Part shown: one piece after another, positions 27,506 to 37,511 of the stretch
Position numbering within the stretch: position 1 is the stretch's first letter
Layout of the letters: each line of letters begins with the position of its first letter
Assembly (NCBI GenBank): GCA_016933055.1
Contig: JAFGBS010000009.1
Location: 1-64,000, forward strand
Source of the DNA: Promethearchaeota archaeon
GTDB lineage: Archaea > Asgardarchaeota > Lokiarchaeia > Sigyniarchaeales > Promethearchaeaceae
Direction of reading: 5' to 3'
Length of the DNA: 64,000 nt
Made by a program: the position numbers and the translations under genes
Notes under the pieces: model-generated
Databases searched by the model: none
The model's input: the letters and a program-made list of their open reading frames with translations, nothing else
Told to the model about the DNA's origin: nothing

Positions 27506-27664
27506 TCAAAAAGGTGCGCACAATCCAGTTGTGTGGTCTAATTCGGATTCCAGAGGTTCAAATGTAAGAGAACATAAACAGCTTAAATGAAATTTAGCCA
27601 TAGTTTCCTCCCGTACTTCGTCAATCGTTGCGACATAGTTCGCATCATTCACATTTTCACTCAT
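27506..27664 (-). CDS. Short peptide gene with strong ribosome-binding site, precursor-like
   Basis: The track ORF starts at 27691, but GGAGGTG ends 6 nt before the ATG at 27664, giving 52 residues. The first half is acidic (MSENVNDANYVATIDEVREE) and the second half holds three cysteines (HLSCLC and GLCAPF). An acidic leader followed by a Cys-rich end is the layout of ribosomally made modified peptides, but no modification enzyme is nearby. TATA-like TTATATT lies at about 27697-27703 on the minus strand. The gene itself is likely real because of the Shine-Dalgarno match, unusual for this window; the peptide role is speculative. Confidence 0.5.
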   Translation of the reverse strand: MSENVNDANYVATIDEVREETMAKFHLSCLCSLTFEPLESELDHTTGLCAPF

Positions 27665-28042
27665 CGTCAACACCTCCCTCCTTTCGTCCAAGAGTAATAT
27701 AAAGTGTTATAGTTTCCTCATCTTATTCCCCTCAATTCAAGATTTCCCTCCCAACCGGTATTTCAGCGACTTTTTGTTGTTGCACTTAAGTCATGATTGC
27801 GCGCTACAAGAAAACCATCCCCATCCCCACACTCTTCTACTTCATGCAGTTAATAAGCATTTGATAAACCTTAACCGCTAATTCTTCTCTTTTGAACGGG
27901 TTTTCTAAGTCATTATCTTGCTTTTTTCTAAACGCAAATATAGGAAAAAAGGATATGAATTGCGAATAAAATTTAACTAAGTTTTATTAAATTCAATATC
28001 GAACATTTAATAGACAAATTTGTTTTAAAGAAGAAGGTGGAT

Positions 28043-30043
28043 ATGGTGAAGACACTATGGAGAAAGATCACGTTCGGAGTAGTCTGTTTGTTCATGATTT
28101 TACCGCTTTATCTTGCATTACCAGATAAAGATGGCGTATTAATTACAACAACAAATAAACTACAAAGACCTATTGCAGCAGGTTCCGATGATTTTATTTC
28201 GGTGTGGGATACCTCATTGACAAGCTCGGGATCAAGCAACTCAAACCAAGTGAAATTACCGCTACAATCAAGCGGAAAGTATAACTTTTTGGTGGAATGG
28301 GGGGATGGGAAAAGTGATACCATTACCTCATGGAATCAAGCAGAAGTAAATCATACGTATACATTTGAGGGAGTTTACACGATTAATATTACAGGCAGCA
28401 TTGAAGGTTGGCGTTTCAATTACGGAGGAGATAGACTAAAACTTCTTGAAATCCAACAGTGGGGTTGTTTACAATTAGGGAATGATGGATCGTTTTTTTA
28501 CGGATGCTCAAATTTGAATCTAACGGCTAAAGATAATTTGGATTTGACTGGAACGACCTCTTTGTATAAGGCCTTTCGGGATTGTAATAACTTGGGCAGT
28601 AATGGCAATTTAAAAGGGTGGGATGTATCCCACATAACGAATATGGAATCTATGTTCCATGGTGCTTCTTCATTCAATCAAGATATCGGAGCGTGGAACG
28701 TATCCAGTGTAACGAATATGGAATTTATGTTCCATGGTGCTTCTTTATTCAATCAGGATATTGGAGCATGGGATGTATCCAGTGTAACGAATATGGTCGC
28801 TATGTTCTATGGTGCTTCTTCATTCAATCAGGATATCGGAGGTTGGGATGTATCCAGTGTAACGGATATGGATTATATATTCTGCGGGGCATCATCGTTC
28901 AATCAGGATATCGGAGGTTGGGATGTGTCCAGTGTAACGGAAATGGAATCGATGTTCGAACGTGCATCTTCATTCAATCAGGATATCGGAGGATGGGATG
29001 TATCCGCTGTGACGGTTATGTATTCTATGTTCGAAGGCGCATCTTCATTTAATCAGGATATCGGAAGTTGGGATGTATCCAGTGTGTATTTTATGCGAGA
29101 AATGTTTTTTGGGGCATCATCGTTCAATCAAGATCTCGGAAGTTGGGATGTATCCAGTGTAACGGATATGGTCGCTATGTTCGAAGGGGTGGAACTTTCT
29201 ACGGAAAATTATGATAGTTTGTTACTGGGTTGGTCCCAACTCTCTTTGCAATCCAATGTAGATTTTCATGGAGGTGCCTCCTACTATAGCATTGCTGCTG
29301 CCACAGCTCGTAAATCCATTATAGATACGTATAGTTGGACAATAACTGATGGGGGACCCGAACCTGAAACCTTGACTATCAGCACTCCTCTTGCAACTAG
29401 TTCGTGGGAAACTTCTTCTACGCAAACCATCACATGGGATTCTACGGGGGTTGTTGCTTCAGTTAACTTGGAATTACATCGTAATGAGATTTATGTACTA
29501 TCCATAGTTCAAGGAACCGTAAATGATGGGAATTTTGCATGGGAACTTCCCTCGGAATTAGAAGATTCAATACTCTATCAAATCAAAATCGTAGATGCGT
29601 CGAATGAGACGGTGTATGATCTTAGCGAATATTTCGAGATTTTTAATCCCACTATAACCGTTACCGCTCCTACCGAACTCTCTTCTTGGGAAACCGGTAC
29701 CTCCCAAACGATTACATGGACATCCACCGGGACAATTACCTCAATGAACATCGAATTATACAAAAATGGAGTGCTCGTACAGACGATTATTACAGAAACT
29801 GATAATGATGGAAGTTACTCATGGACTTTACCCGCGAATTTAGAAGATTCCCAGTATCAAATCAAAATCGTGGATGCATCGGATGAAACGGTGTATGATT
29901 TCAGTGATGGATTCGAAATACTTACGGACCAAAAAAGAATTCCAGGATATAATATATTCATAGTTCTGGCGACACTTGCTAGTGCCATCATTATGCTATT
30001 TCGAAAATCATATAATAGCAGGCACAAGTCGTTAGTCGTCTAA
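28043..30043 (+). CDS. Secreted BspA/DUF285-repeat protein with Kre9-like domains and IPGY anchor
   Basis: About 666 residues. [20 protein letters not shown] is a signal peptide; the ATG at 28043 follows GAAGGTGG (the track uses GTG 28037). After a PKD-like strand region, residues ~195-385 contain eight repeats of about 25 residues, consensus [18 protein letters not shown], the DUF285 (BspA-like) repeat. Two Ser/Thr-rich Kre9/KNH-type domains follow ([17 protein letters not shown] and [17 protein letters not shown]). The C-terminus is [18 protein letters not shown] and a basic tail. An adhesion or surface-layer role is likely. The repeats are nearly identical in DNA, so copy number may vary. 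Confidence 0.85.
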   Translation: MVKTLWRKITFGVVCLFMILPLYLALPDKDGVLITTTNKLQRPIAAGSDDFISVWDTSLTSSGSSNSNQVKLPLQSSGKYNFLVEWGDGKSDTITSWNQAEVNHTYTFEGVYTINITGSIEGWRFNYGGDRLKLLEIQQWGCLQLGNDGSFFYGCSNLNLTAKDNLDLTGTTSLYKAFRDCNNLGSNGNLKGWDVSHITNMESMFHGASSFNQDIGAWNVSSVTNMEFMFHGASLFNQDIGAWDVSSVTNMVAMFYGASSFNQDIGGWDVSSVTDMDYIFCGASSFNQDIGGWDVSSVTEMESMFERASSFNQDIGGWDVSAVTVMYSMFEGASSFNQDIGSWDVSSVYFMREMFFGASSFNQDLGSWDVSSVTDMVAMFEGVELSTENYDSLLLGWSQLSLQSNVDFHGGASYYSIAAATARKSIIDTYSWTITDGGPEPETLTISTPLATSSWETSSTQTITWDSTGVVASVNLELHRNEIYVLSIVQGTVNDGNFAWELPSELEDSILYQIKIVDASNETVYDLSEYFEIFNPTITVTAPTELSSWETGTSQTITWTSTGTITSMNIELYKNGVLVQTIITETDNDGSYSWTLPANLEDSQYQIKIVDASDETVYDFSDGFEILTDQKRIPGYNIFIVLATLASAIIMLFRKSYNSRHKSLVV

Positions 30044-30669
30044 AACTCATTCTTTCCCTTTTTTTCAGTCCAAAACCATCCATTATAAGGGTTGAACCAC
30101 AGTCACGTTAAGGAAATGCCGAATTTGAAAATAAATACAATTAATCTCTCAAATATTGATATTTTCTTTCCTCATAACATCACGACAGTAAAACCTATTT
30201 TTTCTGATTAAGGTTGTTGTACGTAGTAATTGAAAATGTTTTTTTCTCCTTATAATACAGGTACTGATATTCTTATCCTTCGCATAGATATATGTTGATT
30301 AAAAATTATCCTCTCATTTGTTTACTGATTATTCGGTTAACGAGCTAAAATGTTTTGATGAGGAGAATATATTAACTATCTCACCATCGTTCTATCGTGC
30401 ATTTCTAGGTTCAAAAAAAGAAGAAAATTGTTGATAGAAGAGAATCATTATTTTGATTAGTCAACATGTGTCGTTCGATTTAAATCATTTTTCCTCATTC
30501 AACACATGTTAAAGGGGTAACAGTATAGTTCGAATAGGCAACTATATAATATTAAACGGTTCGTGCGGGTAGGTAGTACGGATAAAGCCTCATATCCATA
30601 GAATTAAAAACGTAATCAAAAATGCACAATCACTTCACAGATATTGATTTATAAAAAGAAAGAAACCAT
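30044..30669. other. Intergenic stretch between convergent surface-protein genes
   Basis: No gene seen. T-rich at its left end (terminator of the 28043 gene). It holds one inverted repeat, AACATGTGT (30464-30472) and ACACATGTT (30502-30510), 29 bp apart. Confidence 0.5.
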
Positions 30670-31602
30670 TTATTTCCTCTTTTTAATTCTCAGAGTGACA
30701 GCAACGATTGAAATGGTACCCACAACAATAACTAATATAGAATTATAACCAGGTATAAAGTTACCAATCTCAAATTCTTCACTAAACGCATAGATGCTGG
30801 AGTTCGAAAAATCCACAATTTTTATTCTATAGGTTCCTTTATAATAATCAGGGATGTTCCAAGTATAAGTTCCCTCGTTATTTATTCCAGATGTAATGTA
30901 ATCAACTTGATCTTCTCCACTATAAACGTAAAGTGAAATTTTACTAATTGTGCCAGTTGTTTCCCACGTAATTTTCAATTTATCCCTGCAAATCTTACCA
31001 CTTGTCGGGGAGGTTATTGTAAAATCGACCTCTTCGAGGTAATACCAAAATAATCGGGGTTTTGAATAGGACGACTCCTTGCTCCAAAATCTAACATATC
31101 TATTTACATGATTATAAATACAAATGTTTAAGTAATCCCCGGTTGCAACAGCGGATGTAACATTTATTTCAACCATTATATCCGATGCCGAAACAGTCAC
31201 ATTAGTGATGAAATCTCCTTTGGCGGGTTCATTGGTCCCACTTATGGTTGATTCTTCCCAGTCTTCCGTAACATAACATACTGTCAAATTCATTTCCCCC
31301 TCAATAATACCATTATAATCCACGTATAATGTGATAATTACGTTTTCATATTCTTCTGGTCTATCAAGCAGACTAAATCTCATAAAGATTTCCCTTTGTG
31401 CGGAAAGTGCGAGTCCTGCCTGAATAGTATCAGCAGATCCATAGTTTTCTGCGCTACCATCAATCGTTGTTGCATCAGCATCGGCATACACAACGATACT
31501 TTGGACTTTCACGAAAGCACTTCCGTTTGATGTGAAAAGTAATTGTGCAAGTGCGAGAAAAAGTAAACTTGTCACTATTAATGATCTATATTTTAACTTC
31601 AT
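30670..31602 (-). CDS. Secreted DNRLRE/Kre9-type surface protein with IPGY anchor
   Basis: 310 residues. Signal peptide SLIVTSLLFLALAQLLFTSN. Residues ~30-190 form a DNRLRE-like domain (DADATTIDGSAENYGSADTI with the later LFWYYLEEVDFTI), common in exported proteins. Residues ~195-280 are a Kre9/KNH-like domain (TSPTSGKICRDKLKITWETT), similar to the two domains of the 28043 protein. It ends IPGYNSILVIVVGTISIVAV plus RIKKRK. Convergent with the 28043 gene. Extracellular structural protein. Confidence 0.8.
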   Translation of the reverse strand: MKLKYRSLIVTSLLFLALAQLLFTSNGSAFVKVQSIVVYADADATTIDGSAENYGSADTIQAGLALSAQREIFMRFSLLDRPEEYENVIITLYVDYNGIIEGEMNLTVCYVTEDWEESTISGTNEPAKGDFITNVTVSASDIMVEINVTSAVATGDYLNICIYNHVNRYVRFWSKESSYSKPRLFWYYLEEVDFTITSPTSGKICRDKLKITWETTGTISKISLYVYSGEDQVDYITSGINNEGTYTWNIPDYYKGTYRIKIVDFSNSSIYAFSEEFEIGNFIPGYNSILVIVVGTISIVAVTLRIKKRK

Positions 31603-31807
31603 TTCATTTTCCCTTGTATCAATTTTGGATATTTACTTAAAACGTTGTTATGTTAAATAAATATGATTATTGGACGCAATTAACGAAAGGTAGTAATTTA
31701 TCGTGAGAACTCTCCATCCATAAAAGCAGCCTGTGGTTCCCATAAAAGAGATGTGTTAAATAAGTACATCGGATTTATTTATTAAATCAATTTACTAACA
31801 ATTCTAT

Positions 31808-32452
31808 ATGAGGAAACCTTTCATATTTCTTATTTTTATTCTCTCAGGATTATTTTGGCATCCTATTCCTTATTATGAAGAAGTTTATTTGTACGATCAG
31901 GCGTACATTTATATACTGAGTGCTGGATTAGGGAAGTCAACCTCTATAGAATTATCCGGAGTCACAAATATATCACTGGAGCTAGAAATTTCCTCTGAAA
32001 CTAATTTCACTGTAATTATTGATTATTGTATGTTAGAAGAGAATGATTCCTTTGTAGATTACATTGCAGAACGAGGGTTAACTGACTTAATTCATGGAGA
32101 AAAAGGAGATTTCAACTTTTTTGTATTATTTATAAGAGATCCTTCCATTCTCACAAAAATTAATTCTAGTGTAGCATATAACCGCATTGAACCTAACCTT
32201 ACTACTCATTTCCAGTTTAATTGTTCATTAACTGATGGATCTACTAAAGTGTGGATGTATACCTATGCAGGTTACTACAGTGGAATTACCTACAATTGTG
32301 GTCTTCTCGTTTCCTACACATACTATCTATTAAAATTAAACAATTGGATGTGGATTAGCCCTTTAGTTGCTATAGTGGCATTCTTCGGATTTATTATACC
32401 TTACGCCTTAATTAAAAAGAGGAGGAGAGAAGTGAACCTTCGTGGTTATTAA
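31808..32452 (+). CDS. Hypothetical membrane protein with external domain and C-terminal helix
   Basis: 214 residues. An N-terminal hydrophobic signal (FIFLIFILSGLFWHP), a ~150-residue external beta-rich domain with several NxS/T sites (e.g. NISLELEISSETNF), and a single helix WISPLVAIVAFFGFIIPYAL before a basic tail. It lacks the IPGY motif. No family recognised. TATA-like ATTTATTTATTAAA lies about 30 bp upstream. Confidence 0.6.
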   Translation: MRKPFIFLIFILSGLFWHPIPYYEEVYLYDQAYIYILSAGLGKSTSIELSGVTNISLELEISSETNFTVIIDYCMLEENDSFVDYIAERGLTDLIHGEKGDFNFFVLFIRDPSILTKINSSVAYNRIEPNLTTHFQFNCSLTDGSTKVWMYTYAGYYSGITYNCGLLVSYTYYLLKLNNWMWISPLVAIVAFFGFIIPYALIKKRRREVNLRGY

Positions 32453-32734
32453 TAATTGTCTCAGAATCTAACGAAACCGATCTTGCAATTCTAAAATTTA
32501 TTCAATCCCAGATTTACTGGAACCAGAAGAACATACAAAATAACGGGAGTACTTTATTTCTGGATACTATTATATAGTCCTTTAAAATTCTCCCTCGTCT
32601 ATTTTTGTTACCAATATTTCGAAGAGAGTCGAAAGATGTGAAACACAACCTATTTTTCTCTAGAGTCAAATTATTTTTTCTATTTTTTTTTGGAAACTTC
32701 TAGATTTATTATTCTATGAAGCTCAATAAGAATC

Positions 32735-33256
32735 ATGAAGCCTTTAGTGTTCACCGTTATCCTCTCACCTACAAAAGGAATTAACACTGAAGAACTATTC
32801 CGACCATTATCATCAGCTATTCATCACAATATAACATTTAACTATTTATTTGATATATACCGCATACCGGTTGATCGCCCCAATAAAAAAAAAATCTTGT
32901 TGAATATTTGGAAGATTAATATTTGCTCTCATGATAGACCACTAAATAAAAAAATTTCACTAGAAATTTTTCTCCGCACTAACCATATCTCTTGGGCAAT
33001 ACTTATATTTGATATGGCAGATCCAGATTCATATAAAGAATTAATTGCAGAACGAGAGCATTTAGAAGTAACTGGAGGAATCACCAACTTTTCTATTATT
33101 GGAATTCATTCGGATAATGCTGTAGAATCTACCAGACATAATCTCGAAAACCATCTGATGATCTTCGATGATGTTTGTTATGAAATAGATGGGAATTACG
33201 AAAATGTAATAAAACAGTGTATTCAAGAGCTGGCAATCACTATGAATAAGGATTAA
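32735..33256 (+). CDS. Degenerate Ras-like GTPase (pseudo-GTPase)
   Basis: 173 residues with the strand order of a small GTPase but with eroded motifs: the P-loop position reads LSPTKGINTEE with no GK(S/T); the WDTAGQ position reads LNIWKINI; WAILIFDMADPDSYKE corresponds to the strand before switch-distal helix 3; and NFSIIGIHSDNA replaces GNKxD. This suggests loss of nucleotide binding while the fold is kept. Many Asgard genomes carry large GTPase families, including such divergent ones. No partner gene is close. GTPase ancestry is moderately sure, loss of activity is inferred. Confidence 0.55.
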   Translation: MKPLVFTVILSPTKGINTEELFRPLSSAIHHNITFNYLFDIYRIPVDRPNKKKILLNIWKINICSHDRPLNKKISLEIFLRTNHISWAILIFDMADPDSYKELIAEREHLEVTGGITNFSIIGIHSDNAVESTRHNLENHLMIFDDVCYEIDGNYENVIKQCIQELAITMNKD

Positions 33257-33357
33257 CAAAAAGTATCCCTAAATTTTCGTGTTTTTTTTTCGAACTATAC
33301 AACCAAGAAAACTCTGAAGTGTAAAACCACAATACTCTGAATAAGTTAATAATCAAA

Positions 33358-33650
33358 TTATCTCGGTTGTAGAAAAGAATGGATCATCTTTACAGAAAAT
33401 GGATTTAATTGTGAGAGTGATATACTATTAATCAATTCGATTGCCCCACATTTTTCCGTAATATCATCTGATGCATAAGTGAGATTGATTCCATTCCATA
33501 CTAAATAATTTAGCACTATCTTTGTAATTTCTTATCATAGTTCTGGGGAACTGCGATCATATCCTTGTAAATAATTTTGTCCGAGAGAAAATAAAATCAA
33601 TAAAATCAGTGAAAGTTGGTTCGCATAGGGACAACAGTATCTTTTAAATA
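33358..33650 (-). pseudogene. Decayed gene of unknown family
   Basis: One minus-strand frame reads as protein for ~95 codons (SLGQNYLQGYDRSSPEL, then KIVLNYLVWNGINLTYASDD and a further 30 residues to TAA at 33358) but is broken by two successive stops (33532-33537) and has no start. Composition is protein-like on both sides of the break. I do not recognise it. The rest of 33257-33719 holds only the TATA-like TTTTAAATAG (33642) of the next gene. Confidence 0.4.
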
Positions 33651-33728
33651 GTTGATAAACGATAAAGTATTCCATGCTTTTTTCACGAAAGCATACCCTT
33701 AGTTGTGTAATTAAAAATCGTGAGTATT

Positions 33729-34958
33729 ATGAAAAAAAACGGAATAAAAATCTCTATATTATTAGGGGTATTGATTGCGATTCTTGTATCGGTAAATTTT
33801 GCGATCCAATTTGATACAACCGAAGTAAGATTGACCTTTCAAGAAGCGCAAGAAAAAATAGGGTTCGAGGGTATTCCACAAACATCCGTATCTGGGGATG
33901 GAGTAAATACCTTATCTTACAATGGTCTAGTTCCGGGAGATATCATCCTCCTCGGAACCCCGGGAACAATTTTCGATTATTTGATTCCGGGAGAATTTTC
34001 TCATACCGAGATCTTTTGCGGTCTTGTTCAACCAGGAGAATATATTTGGGATCGAGATTTTCATCAATGGATGGCTGTAGGAACCCCCTATGTGATTCAT
34101 TCTACGAAGAGTGATACTGCTGGAAATGGTCTTGGATATTCAACATGGGGTTATGCAGTTAATGACCACGCAGAAAATGCGGTTGCAGTTCGAGTTGCTG
34201 GATTGACCAATGCTCAACGACAGCAAGCAGTAGATTGGATGAAAAGTCGTCTAAACGGAGGGATCGATGGATACCCGATCGGGCCTGCTTATGATTGGGG
34301 TTGGACATCTAAACAAATTACCGGAACAAACGGATTATCGGGTGTAAACGGATATTATTGCTCTGAAATTGCTTGGGCTGCATACAAATATCTGTTCAAC
34401 ATTGATTTGGATCCGGATGGTGACTCTTGGTCCTGGTCGACAGCATATGGAGTATCTCCCAGCGATTTATACTATGATTCAAATACCTTTGTTGTGGAAA
34501 CCTCAGATTGGGATCCCGCTGATTGCTATTACGTAAAGATAAACATCGTGGGTGTTTATTATGAAGATGATTATGATCCTTGGCCCAAGGGTGCTGGTGA
34601 GGAGTACTTAAAATGGTTTGTTGGTGATGGCTGGGGAGGCGCAGGGTACGTAACAAACAATTTCTACGGCACGATAAGTCGTAATGGTGCCGGATACGTA
34701 TATTGGAAGCGCTCCATGGCAAATGTTCTAATCCCGAAAACTCATCCACTTAAAATTCGGGTTGAGGCGTGGGAGGATGATAGTTGGCCGGATTCAGATG
34801 ATCAATATCCAGTTCATAATTGGTGGGAAAACAACATGCTTAACTATGTGAACCAAGGATGGTTCTGGTGGAATTATTGGGATGCAGGGGATTGTCGCTA
34901 TTGCATCGAATTTTGTGTATCAACAACACCGATAGGTACTTCCCCTAATGGAATCTAA
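33729..34958 (+). CDS. Secreted YiiX-type permuted NlpC/P60 amidase
   Basis: About 409 residues from the ATG at 33729 (the track uses a GTG 3 codons earlier). ISILLGVLIAILVSVNFA is a signal/anchor. GLVPGDIILL, FSHTEIF (catalytic His region) and NGYYCSEIAWAAY (catalytic Cys) are in the permuted order of the YiiX/YebB group (DUF830-type papain-fold). The C-terminal ~150 residues are Trp/Tyr/Asp-rich and may bind the envelope. It probably cleaves amide bonds in an exported substrate such as peptides or cell-wall-like material of other organisms. No IPGY tail. Confidence 0.75.
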   Translation: MKKNGIKISILLGVLIAILVSVNFAIQFDTTEVRLTFQEAQEKIGFEGIPQTSVSGDGVNTLSYNGLVPGDIILLGTPGTIFDYLIPGEFSHTEIFCGLVQPGEYIWDRDFHQWMAVGTPYVIHSTKSDTAGNGLGYSTWGYAVNDHAENAVAVRVAGLTNAQRQQAVDWMKSRLNGGIDGYPIGPAYDWGWTSKQITGTNGLSGVNGYYCSEIAWAAYKYLFNIDLDPDGDSWSWSTAYGVSPSDLYYDSNTFVVETSDWDPADCYYVKINIVGVYYEDDYDPWPKGAGEEYLKWFVGDGWGGAGYVTNNFYGTISRNGAGYVYWKRSMANVLIPKTHPLKIRVEAWEDDSWPDSDDQYPVHNWWENNMLNYVNQGWFWWNYWDAGDCRYCIEFCVSTTPIGTSPNGI

Positions 34959-35094
34959 TATTACTCAAGACCCTTCTTTATTCTTTTTATTTTTTTTCGA
35001 CTAAAAATGAACCGATCCATACTTGTGATCGAGAAATTTTTATAGACCTTATACCCATAGTAAAATGGTGATACTATGTATCAACTTATAATAG

Positions 35095-35478
35095 GTACTT
35101 CCTAGTATTAGTACTCCGCATAGTATCACCCCCCATGATGGAAAATCAACTTCTGAAAAATTTTATGTGCTGGAGTATAGGGATCAATCTCCGTACTTTC
35201 TCTCATTTGGTCAAACTAAGAGAATTACGATTGCAGGCGTTTTAGCGATATGTTGATCCCCCATCGTATTAGATGAACCATATTCGAATCTAGATTTTCC
35301 TTCAAGTACCTCATTAATGCAATTCCTTGATCATGAAGTTAAAAATAAGAAGAAAACCATAATTTTTGGAACCCATTTTCGTAATAACATTAACGAGTGG
35401 TCTGATTTTACGGGCTTTCTCGACCAAGGATATGTCTGGTTTAAAGGAGAAAATTCGAATCTATACTATTTTCGGTAA
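35095..35478 (+). pseudogene. ABC transporter ATPase remnant
   Basis: A single frame shows HDGKST (end of a Walker A), then LSFGQTKRITIAGVLA (signature motif), PIVLDEPYSNLD (Walker B) and IFGTHFR (H-loop), ending at TAA 35476. The ~90 residues between Walker A and signature are mostly deleted and TGA at 35256 interrupts it just before Walker B. No start codon. A relic of an ECF/CbiO-like ATPase. The rest of 34959-35536 has nothing else. Confidence 0.7.
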
Positions 35479-35536
35479 GTGAATCTGCTACGGGGTCCAT
35501 ATAAGAGTAAATTAAAAAGGGAGATAAATTTAGAAT

Positions 35537-36334
35537 TTAAATTTTTTTGAATTTTCGAATTAAGATCACAGTACCGATTATCATTGATGCGAATAGGATA
35601 GAAAAACCATACCCTGGAATCGTCCCTGGAGGAGGTGTATCGCCATTTGGAGCTTCTTCCCCAGTTCCATGGGTGTAACTGGTTCGACGCCATATAAAAT
35701 CTTCAAAAGCTTCTTCTCCCAATCCAGGCTCTTCAGTATCTATCTCATAATAATTCTCATCAACAGAGTAAAGAACATGATCTGAGGTATAGTTTACTAC
35801 GCAGGAATAGGTCCAATCATAACTACTTTCTGAACCACTTCCGGTGAATTTGAAACTTATTTTTGGAGTGGTTTCAGTAAAGCTGAAGGCTGGATAGTTT
35901 GTCTCTAGCCATTGAAAACCCGCTTTCAAATCTGCTAATTCTGTCGAATCAGAAATCAAATTCGTTCCTAAATGTATATCATCTAAAACATCTCCGATAA
36001 AATTACCAGGAGAAGATCCTAAAGATCTCAATGTAATCGGGCTTAGCGAGGCGGGATCATCAATAATTGTACCATTTTGGTTTACACTACCATTGATATA
36101 TGGCATACCATTAAATTCGGGAAAACCATACACGGTAAAAATGATATACCATTCTAAGGTGATTGGATAGGTGAGATATGGAGCATCAATATAATGAGTT
36201 GCATCCCATCGAATGATATCTCCTCCCCTAACACCCCAGTCGGGAGTTGCTGCCTTAGCGGTGGTCATACTTAATAAAAATAAGAACAGAAATAATCCTA
36301 TCGCTGTTTTTTTCGTAGTTTTCATATGAATCAT
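35537..36334 (-). CDS. Secreted protein with IPGY anchor, unknown domain
   Basis: 265 residues. The signal peptide is AIGLFLFLFLLSMTTAKA; the second Met (residue 4) is an equally good start. The external part (WGVRGGDIIRWDATHYIDAP onwards) shows no recognised domain, with alternating Tyr/Trp/Asp residues. The C-terminus has a short Pro linker, IPGYGFSILFASMIIGTVIL and RKFKKI, the sorting layout shared by five proteins in the window. The upstream 330 bp hold one possible small ORF. Confidence 0.75.
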   Translation of the reverse strand: MIHMKTTKKTAIGLFLFLFLLSMTTAKAATPDWGVRGGDIIRWDATHYIDAPYLTYPITLEWYIIFTVYGFPEFNGMPYINGSVNQNGTIIDDPASLSPITLRSLGSSPGNFIGDVLDDIHLGTNLISDSTELADLKAGFQWLETNYPAFSFTETTPKISFKFTGSGSESSYDWTYSCVVNYTSDHVLYSVDENYYEIDTEEPGLGEEAFEDFIWRRTSYTHGTGEEAPNGDTPPPGTIPGYGFSILFASMIIGTVILIRKFKKI

Positions 36335-36376
36335 TTGTTTGTTTGTTATTACTCATGATATAATAACTCGTAACTG

Positions 36377-36556
36377 CTAAGTGATTATCTGCATGAAAGC
36401 TTTCTGTAGGATATATGCAGAAAATTCTTGTCCAAGAGAAGTAATTTTGCTCGCTCTTTGTGTATGACTAGTTCTTTGAAGATAACAGACAAAAGTCCTA
36501 TTAATTATTGGTATCACTTTCCCATCATCGTCACATAACCATAAAAGTGTTACCAC
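36377..36556 (-). CDS. Possible small protein or C-terminal remnant, 59 aa
   Basis: GTG at 36556 to TAG at 36377, just below the track cut-off. Protein-like composition, ending in a winged-helix-like SKITSLGQEFSAYILQKAF. No ribosome-binding site and an in-frame stop closely upstream, so it may be the tail of a lost regulator. The rest of 36335-36664 shows nothing. Confidence 0.3.
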   Translation of the reverse strand: MVTLLWLCDDDGKVIPIINRTFVCYLQRTSHTQRASKITSLGQEFSAYILQKAFMQIIT

Positions 36557-36664
36557 AGTATTTCATTAAAATCATTAATACATTTGCGGAGAACAGATGA
36601 AAAATTGTTGCTCAATTACAAATTGGATAGATCCGAATATCCTTCGTGATTTTCTCCATTTCAT

Positions 36665-37459
36665 ATGATTTATTACCCATGTCTTAGAATACAACATATG
36701 GAACGTCTAAATAAGGTCTTCATCTCTTATTCCTACAAGGATGAGATTGCGAGGAGTGAACTTATTTCGAAACTGAATGGTAGGGGCATTAATCCCTATG
36801 TTTTTCCTCCCATTACAGTATCTCCCAATAGATTGAATAGTAATGATCTGATTGAATCCATCCTTCACCATGACAGTATGATTTATATTAAAGGAGAATA
36901 TTCCGATAAATCGTTTTGGGTAGTATTTGAACGAGATTATGCTATGAGAGCACATAAAGAAGTATATTCCTTTGATCCGAGTACTATGAAAATCGAAAAA
37001 TCTCGGCTACCACTACTCGACCTTCCAATTTTTCCCTGTTACATCCATGAAGATTACAAGAAAATTGAGGCAGTATTTGAATTTATGAGAAGGAGGTACA
37101 TCGACTTGGAGACTTTGCACGAGAAATTTTCACCTAAATTGCAGATCGGAGATAGTTTAGCGAATTTTGTTTACAATATACTTCGTAGTGGAAATTACAT
37201 CATATTTTTCTTAACTTCTCATATTCGATCTGAAATGGTAAGTGAAATGAGTAATGTAATGGAATCTCGTCCCGAAAGGATTCTGTTTGCCTTGTTAGAT
37301 AAAGATGCCATTAAAACAATACCAAGCAATCTTCCACCACAAAAAATACTAACGATACCATTATATGGAGACAATATCAGGTCCGAAAAAACACGCTGGC
37401 ATGACCTTATTGTGATGATATATTGGTTGATTCTCCGAAATGCTTACGAATTAGTGTAA
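36665..37459 (+). CDS. TIR-domain protein, third in window
   Basis: 264 residues; the domain begins at MERLNKVFISYSYKDEIAR, so the internal Met (about residue 12) may be the start. TIR features: KVFISYSYKDE, ESILHHDSMIYIKG, and FWVVFERDYAMRA with candidate catalytic E89. The second half (residues ~155-250) looks like another, degraded TIR half: NYIIFFLTSHIRSEMVSEMS and ERILFALLDKDA. It is less like the two TIR proteins at 1381-5460 than they are to each other and has no zinc domain. Monocistronic. NADase or scaffold function is inferred. Confidence 0.75.
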   Translation: MIYYPCLRIQHMERLNKVFISYSYKDEIARSELISKLNGRGINPYVFPPITVSPNRLNSNDLIESILHHDSMIYIKGEYSDKSFWVVFERDYAMRAHKEVYSFDPSTMKIEKSRLPLLDLPIFPCYIHEDYKKIEAVFEFMRRRYIDLETLHEKFSPKLQIGDSLANFVYNILRSGNYIIFFLTSHIRSEMVSEMSNVMESRPERILFALLDKDAIKTIPSNLPPQKILTIPLYGDNIRSEKTRWHDLIVMIYWLILRNAYELV

Positions 37460-37511
37460 ATTTCTCCCTTCGGATTTAAATAAAAACGAGTAAAAAAAAA
37501 TAATTTATTTT

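Noticed and set aside
28618-29052. 144-codon plus-strand ORF in the repeat region
   Set aside because: It is an out-of-frame reading of the DUF285 repeats of the 28043 gene; its own repetition only mirrors the DNA repeats.
28660-29180. Regular ~75-bp repeats that could look like a CRISPR array
   Set aside because: The repeats are coding (DUF285 units), without unique spacers or nearby cas genes.
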